Assembly (NCBI GenBank): GCA_002110485.1
Contig: MOWL01000025.1
Span: forward strand, 310,001 to 374,000
Direction of reading: 5' to 3'
Length of the DNA stretch: 64,000 bases
From: Emergomyces orientalis
Lineage: Eukaryota; Ascomycota; Eurotiomycetes; Onygenales; Ajellomycetaceae
Below the pieces are notes generated by a model that was given only the letters and a program-made list of their open reading frames with translations, was not told where the DNA came from and searched no databases. Shown one piece after another: positions 11,593 through 21,174 of the stretch; positions within the stretch are counted from its first letter, which is position 1, and each line of letters starts with the position of its first letter. Made by a program: the position numbers and the translations under genes.

Positions 11593-12465
11593 TTAGCATA
11601 TCAAAATCAACGATATAAAGGGATAGGCGCAAGGCTGGAGGAAAACTGGACAACCCAAATGCAGTAAAAACGTACTTGGAGTATTCTTTTCTTTCTCCTC
11701 CTCCTGTTTAACCTTGAACGTAATCCAAATGCGCGCACACCACGCCGTCACCAGGACATCCATCATCATATCATCCAACGGTGTAGCAGAGACAACCTGC
11801 AATCGTGGCCGTCGTGCTCGACTGCGACCAAGCATATCATCATCAGGATAAGCGGCCAATGTCTCAATCGCAACGGTAGCCCCACACCCATCCTGCCACT
11901 CCAGCACCTCTTGCCTCTCTGGATTCCGCGTCGGCTTCACACGAAATACCATCGACTCCGTGTTCCCATACACATGCCACAGCACCCACCCAGTCTTCAG
12001 CAGTTGCCGAGTGGATTTCAATCGTAGAATTCCGGGCAGGGTGCTGCGGCGTTGGCCGACAATTTCCACTGGTTCAAATACTACCGGTCGTTTAAATTTG
12101 TAGATGATCTTGTCCCGCGGGTTTGCATTTGGACTAAGGGCACCGGTGCTGGTGTGGCGGGGTACAAGGCGGGATACCTCTATTGCACTATGGCCCAGGT
12201 CAAGGTCATGGGAGACAGCATAAAGAGAGGTGGCTGGGGGTGTAGTTGGGTAAATTAGGGTGCCGTCTAGGGTTATATCAGAAAGGTCTGGCAGAAAAGG
12301 TTGTGCTGTGAGATTGCTAGCTGTAGTTGACTGGAATTGCGGAGGAGGTTGAGGGTGGGCATGAGGTAATGGCTCCTTTGGGTTGGATTGATCCGGCTGG
12401 TGGGACTGTGTTTCTTCGTAGGCAGGCGGCGGGTCGGAGGGATTCTGTCTCATCGGGTTATTCAT
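11593..12465 (-). CDS. unknown fungal protein with an N-terminal PPPAY motif; 3' end uncertain
   Basis: The open frame runs from the ATG at 12465 for 290 codons to 11593. It begins with a Pro-rich segment carrying SDPPPAYEE, a PY-type WW-domain ligand motif such as Rsp5-family ubiquitin ligases recognise. A compact region from about residue 60 (Y-A-V-S-HDLDLGHSAIEV ... IIYKFKRPVVFEPVEIVGQRR) is followed by a Trp-containing part (TGWVLWHVYG) and a charged KVKQEEEKEK segment. A GTACGT donor at 11675 suggests the last exon is spliced, so the final ~27 residues of the simple frame may be wrong. I do not recognise the family. The composition and uninterrupted length support a real gene. Confidence 0.6.
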   Translation of the reverse strand: MNNPMRQNPSDPPPAYEETQSHQPDQSNPKEPLPHAHPQPPPQFQSTTASNLTAQPFLPDLSDITLDGTLIYPTTPPATSLYAVSHDLDLGHSAIEVSRLVPRHTSTGALSPNANPRDKIIYKFKRPVVFEPVEIVGQRRSTLPGILRLKSTRQLLKTGWVLWHVYGNTESMVFRVKPTRNPERQEVLEWQDGCGATVAIETLAAYPDDDMLGRSRARRPRLQVVSATPLDDMMMDVLVTAWCARIWITFKVKQEEEKEKNTPSTFLLHLGCPVFLQPCAYPFISLILIC

Positions 12466-13520
12466 CGATGCTCTATTTAGTTCTTTCTTTCTTTCTTTTT
12501 TTCATATGGGTGTTTATGGAGAGCGGGTCATATATTTGTTTTGTTATGACGGAGTGTTGCCGCCACTGGCAGAGTTATTTATATCTTTTAACCCTGGAAA
12601 CTACGAGTTAACCAAAACCTGGAGCCGAAAAGTTCTCCACTAGTTGAATACAATATGCATATAGACAATAGAATATTTTACTTTCTCTAGTCTTCGAATT
12701 ATAAATTCTCTCATTGTAGTGGATGTGGCTGGCCACTAAGGTGTTAATATTTTGCGTATAACGAATACAGGCAACGTGATGTTCAGGTTTGGGTAATTAA
12801 CTTCTCTCTGTGAGCGTGAAATCCGGATGAAAAGAAATAAAACTGTAGAATACAATCAACAGGCGCACAGTGCCAGTAACCCCCAATAGCGTTGATGTAC
12901 ACGCTGCAATCGACTCCCAGATCAGCAAGGTATGAATCGAACGACAGTGAATGTATGTTCCATCTGTCAACGCTCGAAATTCAATCGTCCTGTACATCAC
13001 GCGAACGTTTCTTCCCGCCACTGGTGGCTCGGGAAAATATGAATTTGTAGTGAAGCAGAATATTCAGGAATCGAACCTCAACTTTATACATCCCTGGCAG
13101 GGGAGAATGTATTTCTAAAGGTGGAATTGCAGAGTAGCGGTGTTTTCCCGCTGCGGCAATGTATGCTGTCTCGAAAATGTCTATGTTCAAAAGAATATAC
13201 GAACGGTATATTCGAATACATTCTCGAAGCGGGCGGCGAAGCTACCGTGCTCTTGGTGTTAGGGATATGCCAGAGATACGGCATGTTCCAGGTTCGTGAT
13301 GGAGTTTGATAGGCTATGACGAAATCCATGAAGTGCCCTATTGAAGTTCACTTTTTGTCTGGTACTATATTGGGAGCATGTGGAGCGCATCCACATAGTT
13401 CAGACATGGCCATAATGAGGAGACCGCAGCTCGTATTCCCCAATAGAAAATGGTACTGTTCGCCATTCGTGTGTAAGGGACGCAAACAGGCTTAGGGGAT
13501 GGCAAAGGGCGGATTCACGT
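12466..13520. other. intergenic, no gene recognised
   Basis: About 1.05 kb. A CTTT repeat at 12483-12500 lies just upstream of the preceding minus-strand gene. The short open frames at 12797-13330 on both strands have no motif. It forms the upstream region of the PY-motif gene and the 3' flank of POP7. Confidence 0.5.
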
Positions 13521-14302
13521 TCATTTCAGCGTGACTGCGATCTCTACCATATTCACCCAACGTGTGCGAGACTCAAGCAGTTCCCCATTTGCATCGACCG
13601 CCTCGTTTCCTCGCCTCTTTCTTTTCCTCGTTGTGGGTTTCGATTTTTGTAGTGGGCCAGCATTGCCGTTGTCCTCATCTGCGGACTGTGCGTTGAGCTC
13701 AACTTCACACGGCGTTTCTTCAGGTGCGTCGGGCACAGTTTTCCTTTCTTCTTCTTTCTTTTCCTGTTTCCGCTTAAGCCTCTCGTCCTCTACAATATCA
13801 TCCACCACCATCACGGCTCCAGTATTCACACTGATAGCGTACTCCTCCTTCGCCGCAAACCATCTCCCTATGCTCATCGCCTTCTCAATGGCTCGACCAG
13901 TCGCTTTGATGAAAACCTCCTCCGTTTTAAGCTCCTCGGTACTTTCTCTAAGTTTTGCGAGCTTCTGCTTCTCACTGATTGTCTCGCTTAGATCGACCTT
14001 GGATGTTGCGCGTCGTTCGGCTTGTTTGAGCAGCTTTTGCACGCGTTTCGCGGCGCTCATAAATGGTGTATTGGTTGAAACATAGACGACTTTGGGCACC
14101 TTTGCGCCGGCATAAGGAGAGGCAGGTGGCGGATGAGGGATTGGTCTTTTTTGAATACGCGCATCTACAGAGCAGAAGCTGATTAGCGGTAAAATGAATG
14201 GTTACCAATGCGGAGGTTTGACGACGTACAGCTGGGGACTTTTTGCATCTTTTTGTTTTTCTTCTCGAACTTCAGTTCGGGGAAAGGTTTTGGCTTCGTC
14301 AT
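13521..14302 (-). CDS. POP7: RNase P/MRP subunit Pop7 (Rpp20), Alba fold
   Basis: Two exons on the minus strand, 14302-14230 and 14164-13521, are separated by a 65-nt intron (GTACGT..CTGTAG, branch GCTAATC). Together they give 238 residues. Exon 1 supplies a Lys-rich start. Across the junction the protein reads ARIQKRPIPHPPPASPYA, the conserved Pop7 lead into PKVVYVSTNTPFMSAAKRV, which is the first strand and helix of the Alba domain. A second conserved block is KATGRAIEKAMSIGRWF. The C-terminal third is charged (KKEEERK, RKRKRRG). Pop7 pairs with Pop6 on the P3 RNA of RNase P and RNase MRP, acting in tRNA 5' processing and rRNA processing. The gene is divergent from SSZ1. The N-terminal exon is too short to be found as an open frame on its own. 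Confidence 0.88.
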
Positions 14303-14632
14303 AGCTGCAGGCAAGTATCAAGGCTTTGGCCGTATTTTGTGTTTCTAACATTGAGTGATGGATGTCCAAGTGGTAAAATATTGATTGGTCCTTGGTAGGC
14401 TGTTTGCTCTGTTTGCTCGGCTTATCGATACGTCCAAATGCGGCAACTTTTCCCGGCCCAACTTTGCGCAAAGATTTTTTGCTAAAATTTCTTGGACCAC
14501 GGAGCTTTTTGTTGAATTCTCACAGCCTGCCAACAAGGAAATCAACCACAAATCACAGCCAGCGCCTTTGTATTCCTCTTTTCTCCGTTAGCTCCTTTCT
14601 GAATACTGGTCATATTTACCCTTGATAACGCC
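14303..14632. promoter_or_regulatory. shared divergent promoter of POP7 and SSZ1
   Basis: 330 bases separate the two start codons. The region has no coding pattern of its own, and transcription in both directions must start here or within the 5' leaders. Co-regulation of an RNase P/MRP subunit and a ribosome-associated chaperone is plausible but inferred. Confidence 0.55.
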
Positions 14633-16701
14633 ATGAGTGAAGAAACAAATGGGGTTTCCCCAGAGATGACCGAGAGATGCGCCATCGGATTGTCGTTTGG
14701 AAACACCAACAGCTCGATTGCCTATACATCACCAGTTAGTGGCATGCTCTTGATGTCCAGTATCATGAAATAGAGTATTTGCTGACGTTTTGTGCCTGCT
14801 TATTATAAAGGAAGGAAAAGCAGAAGTCATAGCTAATGAGGAGGGAGGTATGTTTTGGACTCCCACCCTTCGAGATCCTTGTGATATCCAGCGGCTAATG
14901 GATTGTGCGCAGATCGTCATATTCCCTCCATCCTTTCATACGTTGATGCTGAAGAATACCATGGGAACCAAGCCAAAACACAGCTTGTCCGAAACTCCTC
15001 GAACACGGTTGCTTATTTCAGAGATTTCCTAGGAAAAGAGTAAATACTTGCCCCACTGTTGCCGACCTTTTAAAATTATAATTTATACATCATATTAAAT
15101 TCGAACTAACATCGACAATCAATAGCTTTAAATCGATAGACCCTACTCCTTGCCATGCATCTGCTCACCCTCAATTGCATGACTCCACCGTGGCTTTCAC
15201 CATCCGCGATACAACCAACGAAGAGTCTAGCACAGTGACTGTCTCAGAAATAACCACCCGCCACCTTCGTCGCCTCCGACGGTCTGCGTCAGAATTCCTA
15301 GGAAAAGACGTCAATGCCGCCGTTTTCACAGTACCCACGAACTTCTCAGATGCTCAGCGAGCAGCCTTGACCGCAGCAGCCAAAGCTGCTGACATTGAAG
15401 TTCTGCAATTCATTCCTGAGCCAGTTGCTTCCCTACTAGCATACGACGCCCGCCCTGAGGCCGTAGCGAAGGACAAGTTGGTTGTGGTGGCCGACCTAGG
15501 GGGCACGAGGTCGGATGTTGCTGTCATTGCGTCGCGGGGTGGAATGTACACCATTCTGGCAACCGCGCATGATTATGAGCTGGGGGGTGCCCAATTGGAC
15601 CAGGTCTTGATTGATCATTTCTCTAAAGAATTCATAAAGAAGCACAAGACAGACCCGAGAGAAGATGCCAAGAGTTTAGCCAAGCTGAAATTAGAAGCGG
15701 AACTAACCAAAAAAGCCTTGAGTCTGGGTACCAATGCCACTCTCAGCATCGAAAGTCTTGCAAATGGAGTAGACTTCAGCTCTACCGTCAACAGAACAAG
15801 ATATGAGCTTCTGTCCGGAAAAGTATTCGCAAACTTTACCAAGTTGATCGAAGAGTCCATGAAAAAGGCCGAGCTTGACATCCTTGATATTGATGAGGTT
15901 AGCTAAATTCATTGAACCCATCCACTTATCGAATTATTTGCATTTGAATAATTTTTTTTTTTTTCTTCGCTAACCCACAGTTACCACCAGGTTATCCTCT
16001 GCGGCGGAACATCTCACACCCCAAAGATTGCACGGCTCGTCCAATCTCTCTTCCCCGCCACAACAACCGTCCTTGCCCCATCCACTTCCCCCACGGCCAT
16101 CAACCCATCTGACCTGTCCGCACGTGGTGCCGCCATCCAAGCCTCCCTAATCGAGGAGTTTGAAAAGGACGACATCGAGCAATCTACACACCCCATGGTC
16201 ACCGTCGCCCCGCACCTGGAAAAGGCCATCGGCATCCAACTCATCTCCGCCACCGACGACGCACATGCCATCTTCAAACCACTCCTCAATGCCGAAACCG
16301 CTCTCCCCGCCCGGCGGACTGCCCAATACGCCGTCCCTAAAGCCGGCGGCGACATCCTCGTCCGCGTCTGCGAAGGCATTCGTGAGATCAAGGTTTCGAA
16401 ACCGGAGCCCAAGGAGAAGCAAGCTGCCAAGGAAACTGATGGCGAAGACAACGACGATTCGGAATTTGACTCTGACGATGATGATGAGGAGGAGGAGGAG
16501 GTGCGAGAAGTGGTCTGGAAGGTATCTAAACCTATTGCGGAATTTGCCATCAAGGGTGTCAAAGCCAATGGGAAAGTTGAGGTTATGGTGGGCGTGAGCG
16601 AGCAGCTGGCTGTCCAAATAACGGCTCGAGAAGTTGGCGGGAAGGGTGGTGTCAGGGGTATGGTCGATGCGCCAAAGGCGGCGGAGAATGGAAGTGCATA
16701 A
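14633..16701 (+). CDS. SSZ1: ribosome-associated Hsp70-like protein Ssz1
   Basis: Five exons are read: 14633-14734, 14811-14847, 14913-15039, 15126-15897 and 15991-16701. Phases close to 582 residues, slightly longer than the yeast protein. The Hsp70 ATPase fold is recognisable throughout: AIGLSFGNTNSSIAY near residue 17 (phosphate-1 region), DRHIPSILSYV, VNAAVFTVPTNFSDAQR, FIPEPVASLLAY, VVADLGGTRSDVAV (phosphate-2) and VILCGGTSHTPKI (adenosine motif). The substrate-binding domain is short, as in Ssz1, and carries an acidic insert (Asp/Glu run near residues 496-515). Ssz1 with zuotin (Zuo1) forms the ribosome-associated complex that assists Ssb on nascent chains in the cytosol. Exon 2 is only 37 nt, so the N-terminus is easily mis-annotated. 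Confidence 0.92.
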
Positions 16702-17565
16702 ATATTTTTGTTGTTGTTTTGTTCATTTTTCGATCTGATATGCATACTTCGTTTTCCTTTACTCCTGCGGACATCCTGCCTCGAGCCCGACCTCTCAAAC
16801 CCCCACCCCCTCCCCTTTTTTTTTTGGGTACATAAAAAATTTAGAGCAATAGATAATGTATGTGTTAGGCTTTTGTTTTGTGTTCCCTGTTTTTTTCCTT
16901 CATTTTCTCTTTTCCCATTATTTACAAAATGAAATTAAAAATACATTAGATATTATTCTCGGGTGGTAAACACTGCGGAATCGATGAAAGAAAGAGTGGC
17001 AGACCAACAACGATCCTCGTTTTACCAGAAATATCCATACCACCTCCTAAAGCATCTGAAAACCCCCATCTGCGCGATATTAGAGAAAAGAATAAAAGGG
17101 GGAAAGCCTCTTTTATATCTCCATGTCCCTAAGGGCGAAAATTATGGAAACGAAGCATGAACGTGAACGCCGTTACACCTAATTTGAAATTGTGATTTTG
17201 CTTTTTGAAAGACTATGTTTTCAATTGAATCGGCGAGGTACTTTTTTTTTTCAGAGGTGGACAAGAGGAAGCGATCGAATGCCTCGCGGGAGGACAAAAA
17301 GGGGGCACCTTTCGAGGGAAATGGAAAATATACTATACAAAGGTATGCATGCAATCGAATGGGAAGCGAGAGTGGGTGAATCCCCTTTGCCAAAGTAAAC
17401 CAAACTCAAAAACCAAGTAACTTCGAAGCGAGAGAAAAATGGCATCTTCATCTTCATCTTCATCTTCATCTTCATCTTCAATATTTTGACAGAAGCCCAG
17501 TTAAGCCCCTGAGAAAAGCTTAATCGTTATATGTATACCTCTTTAGTCAGCTTTTCCTGACACAC
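16702..17565. other. spacer between convergent SSZ1 and the SUR7-like gene
   Basis: 3' flanks of two convergent genes. It holds T-rich runs near 16808-16830 and a hexamer microsatellite at 17443-17480. No coding pattern is seen. Confidence 0.5.
17443..17480 (+). repeat. (CATCTT)6 microsatellite
   Basis: Six perfect CATCTT units plus two bases, lying 3' of the minus-strand SUR7-like gene. Confidence 0.95.
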
Positions 17566-18589
17566 TTACGCGTACTCCTTGTCTGTTGTGCTGGCGGTGG
17601 AAGTTCGTTTGTTGCGTGATTTGAAAAAGCCTCTCTGTTGGCGTCCCGTCGTCGCTCCACTCGCGGTAGCATTACTGCGCCTCTGGGTCCTGCCGGTCCC
17701 AGATACGCAGTATAGAACGCTAGAGATGAGAAGGAGTACTACTGCCGTCCACATCCATCCAAATGCCTTTGGTCCGACTTTGGACGGCTGGCCGTTTGAC
17801 GAGAAATTATTGCGGCCTTTGACGTATCCGGCTCTGTTCGTCGTGAAAAGCAAAGTCAATATTTACCATTAGGAAAAGAAGGGTATTTAGTGTTATTTGT
17901 CAAGGGGTTCAAAAGGGGGGGGGGGGGGGGGGGGGGTTTCATATCCGGAGAAAGAGAAGAATCATACGTCATTAAAGTTGTGGTAAGAATCTGGAATATC
18001 AAGCCGAGTGTAGCGAAGAAGGCGGAGATCCAGCCCCCAATGCGCGTGCAAATAGCCAGCAACCCAGTGAGCAACGACAAGAAGACCCAGAATAGGCCTA
18101 TCAGCATGAACGCGAACATGAACCGCGTAATATAGAAGTATTTATTGGACCTGCCATTGGTCAGCTACGGTTTGATCTTCCACAGTATTCACATATATGG
18201 CTTCGCCTTTTTCCGTGTCGGTTTACAGGTCATACAGAAGAGAATGGAAGAAGAAAAGGGATAGACTACCCAATAAACTGACGGGGCACACCCTCAGTGG
18301 TGCCGAAATTCCAGCTAGATGGTGGATCAAGCGGAAACGCGGCTTTGGTGCCATGGCAGTCATTCTTCCCGTTGACGACACCGCATACATTCCAGAAGGT
18401 CCATCTCGACACAGCAGGTGCCCCTGGGATGTCCGAAGTATCTGCTTCAAGGAACCAAGTGCGATCTAGGGGGTTCTTATTTTGTGCTCCACCCAGTAGC
18501 GTGAGCATCATGAGGATAAAGGCTCCGGCTGTAAACACAAGCGCCAATAGGGCGGAAAGGGGTCCTGGAATCCGAATTTCAGTTGCCTG
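17566..18589 (-). CDS. SUR7/PalI-family four-helix cortex membrane protein (5' exon unresolved)
   Basis: Minus-strand exons: about 18589-18270, 18150-17968 and 17833-17566. Introns are 18269-18151 and 17967-17834, with phases that close. The first hydrophobic helix (ALLALVFTAGAFILMMLTLL) is followed by the SUR7-type extracellular motif NPLDRTWFLEADTSDIPG, then WTFWNVCGV with a second Cys shortly after. Further helices follow (FMFAFMLIGLFWVFLSLL; FFATLGLIFQILTTTLM; MWTAVVLLLISSVLYCV). The tail is Ser/Thr/Arg-rich. The family marks eisosome/cortical domains or the PalI pH-sensing pathway. In-frame sequence opens just after a stop at 18595-18593 with an AAAGCAG acceptor. The upstream exon must end in phase 0, and I could not find a convincing ATG exon. 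Family assignment is confident, the start is not. Confidence 0.8.
17915..17936. repeat. 22-base poly-G (C on the transcribed-gene strand) inside an intron
   Basis: An uninterrupted run of 22 G on the plus strand, inside intron 17967-17834 of the minus-strand SUR7-like gene. The pre-mRNA carries poly-C about 30 bases after the GTATGA donor. Its length is likely variable between isolates or assemblies. Confidence 0.95.
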
Positions 18590-19612
18590 CTTTCATAACT
18601 GTCTGATTTCAGCATTCGGGAAAATAGAGTAGGAACGCACTGCCTGCACCCATGGTTTCGACGAGTCTGCTGTTTCAAACACAACCAACAATGAAGCGAA
18701 GTCGATGTCAATTGATCCAGGAATAAAAAGGCCGTGTCTCCTTTCTTGAACTGAAATCGTATCACAAATAGGTTAGGTGCTATTGTTTGGAAAGAAAAAA
18801 CAGAGGTATAGAGTAAGAGAACACACAGGGAAAGGTAAGACAACAGGTAGTGTTAAAATGGCGGAAGAGTTAGAACTACCTAGCCAACTGAGAGATATGG
18901 GACGGGGTGGGGGGGTGATCAGGAAAGAAACAAAATACCCAAAGGTGTGAGCTGAATCGGGACTGACGGACTTACCCTTGCCTTGTTGTTGGTGGTTACT
19001 ATAAGATAACACTACTACCTATCTATGGGATGCATGACATAATGATCCCCAGACCAAAACCTTGGAGGAAGCCGGGGATCACCCCATGCACGCTCTAACC
19101 GCATATAGCTAGGCGGATAACTTTATTTTGCTCCATCTTGAACCTCATTAGGAAAGGCGCGGGCTGGCGGCTCTGGGCCACGCTTCCTGATCCGGCCGCA
19201 CACTCTGCAGCCCTTTTCTTGGATCCCTGCACCTTCTTTGTTTTGCTCCATGACGTCGTGTTGTCAACTTTGGCCCGCCTGGAGGAAGCCGCCACACCCC
19301 CCACCCCCTTCCTTTCATTATCTGTATCTTGGCTACGATACCTTGAGGTAGACTTGGCTGTCGTCAGTGTCCAGGGAGTGCAATTTGCCTGTCCGCTGTG
19401 CTCCGGCTGACTCCTTTTCGACTTGGCTCAGATTTGGTTGGCGGTGCGGATGCTATCTAGGCAGTAATCAACCAGACGACCCTGTCACCAAAAACCACCC
19501 CCCTTAAACAAGTCTTAAGTCAGTTATCAGCACTGAAAATAGAAGATAATTCTTCTGATATATCCCGTTTTAATTACGGTTTTCTGTTCTTATCTTGCCC
19601 CTCAATTCAAAT
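18590..19612. other. upstream region of the SUR7-like gene and RAV2
   Basis: About 1 kb between divergent genes. It should include the missing first exon of the SUR7-like gene and both promoters. The short frames at 18773-19304 show no family motif. Confidence 0.45.
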
Positions 19613-20880
19613 ATGGCTACTTGGGCATACCCCCAACTCCCGCCCGATCAACTGAAAAAGGAGGAAGACGCTTCATTGGTAAACTCAAAATCATCCAAAC
19701 CTACCTACCTAGGTAACCTGTAACCGACTCTGAATACTCAAATGCTCTAGGTCCGAGAGTTGAAATGGCTGCTGGGTTCTCTTCAAGAATCCTTGGCGTC
19801 CTTACGGGAAGGTCTGCAGGAATGTGCTGCACTTTTAGCGCCTTCAGTACCAGGCTCGACGCTAGTTCTATCCTCGCTACGGTCCGAAAATGTGAAGGGG
19901 TTCGTGACGAGGGTCGGGACTAAAATTGTGAAAGGGGTGGGTTTTGCTGTCTACTGTTTCTAATATACGTTGATTTATCAAAGCGAATTTTTGGATATTC
20001 CATATTTTCCATTGATATATTTATTAAAGGCAGAGGAGAAGGATATTACTCAAGAAAATACAGGAGTCGACATACCGATTTTCTGCCTGCTGCTAACATT
20101 TTGTTATCTCCAGGACATCCAATTACGGCTACAATCATTAATCCCTCCCAAAGGTTCTAATTCTACCAGATTGACGATTTCTAATGAGCCCACTGGGCCC
20201 GAGATAGCTCTTCGCCAGCTAGTCTTTGTACGGCGTCTAATCAACGAGAGTCTCGATGTGATCGACGTCAGCACGTGGACTGGTGATCCGATGAATGCGA
20301 GTTTCATAGCAGGCCAATTACGGTTGCTACATGATAACCTTAGCGAAGCTCGACTGGCATTGAAAGGAGAAGGGGACGAGTCGAAAAAGCAATGGTATGA
20401 AGATAGCGTGGATGAGAATGTATGTTTTATGCCCTCCGTCCCTGATAGATAAAATTAGTTATTTTCCCTCCATGAGTCTTTCATTAACTAGGACAAAAGT
20501 CATTTGACCCGCCACTTCCACCATATATGTCGTTTCATCTTTCCATCTCCGAAGCTGCTCTGGTTCTAAATCTACGAACTCTCGAACCCGTATCGCCCGA
20601 TAACGCGCCAACAACATCCTTTGCACCTGAAATATCACTCAGCGGCTTCTCTTTGCGAGATCGACTCTTTGGACCACGACATCCTGTTCATGACGAGTCC
20701 GGAGATGTATTCCGTTGGAAAGGGGAAGATGTTAAAGTGAAAGAAAAGACTAGAGTAGAGAGTCAAGACCCGAGCCTGCTCTCTGCCATGGCAAAGTTGA
20801 CTGCTCTGGAGCATGAAGTTTCTAGGTGGAAATCAGCTTTAGCGGCCGTCATGGAGGAAGGTGACACGGATAATGAGTGA
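19613..20880 (+). CDS. RAV2: RAVE complex subunit Rav2 / Rogdi family
   Basis: Four exons are read: 19613-19678, 19751-19936, 20114-20419 and 20500-20880, giving 312 residues with all phases closing. The N-terminus MATWAYPQLPPDQLKKEE leads into VRELKWLLGSLQESLASLR, the leucine-zipper-like start of the Rogdi domain. It is followed by LVLSSLRSENVKGFVTRVGTKI and, across the next junction, DIQLRL. Exon 4 starts at the AAAAG acceptor at 20498-20499, not at the nearby CTAG, because only that keeps SFDPPLPPYMSFHLSI in frame. The C-terminus has a coiled-coil-like helix (AMAKLTALEHEVSRWKSAL). Rav2 works with Rav1 and Skp1 to reassemble V1 with Vo V-ATPase on vacuole/endosome membranes. Confidence 0.85.
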
Positions 20881-21022
20881 TTAACATGTGTTGTTGGCTA
20901 TAGCATATATTTTGAGTGCCCATATTCTCAGGGAATTAGCTTCTTGCATCAAAGAAGAGATCTCGATAGCACCAACCAATCATGTTCGCGGATTAAAAAG
21001 TTTCAAAGCAGATTAATAATTT

Positions 21023-21032
21023 GTCACGTGAT
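21023..21032. promoter_or_regulatory. TCACGTGA palindrome upstream of RSM22
   Basis: GTCACGTGAT lies about 145 bases before the RSM22 start, in the 294-base RAV2-RSM22 spacer. It is the same motif class as at 9981, 25567 and 42311. Confidence 0.45.
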
Positions 21033-21174
21033 ATATAAACTGGCCAAAATTTCTTGGGTCGAGTTAAATCAGTCAGAAATCGGATTTTGCGCAGGCCGGG
21101 CTCAGTTGTCAGTTCTTCCATGCGTCCTTCATTTCATGCTTAATAGCTGAGACTGTAGCTATATTAACCAAGCT

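Noticed and set aside
13060..13085. GGAATCGAACCTC, a B-box-like sequence on the minus strand
   Set aside because: The flanks cannot form a T stem or acceptor stem, so it is not a tRNA.
13531..14085. 184-codon plus-strand Ser-rich frame
   Set aside because: It is antisense to POP7, whose Alba motifs and splice phase are clear.
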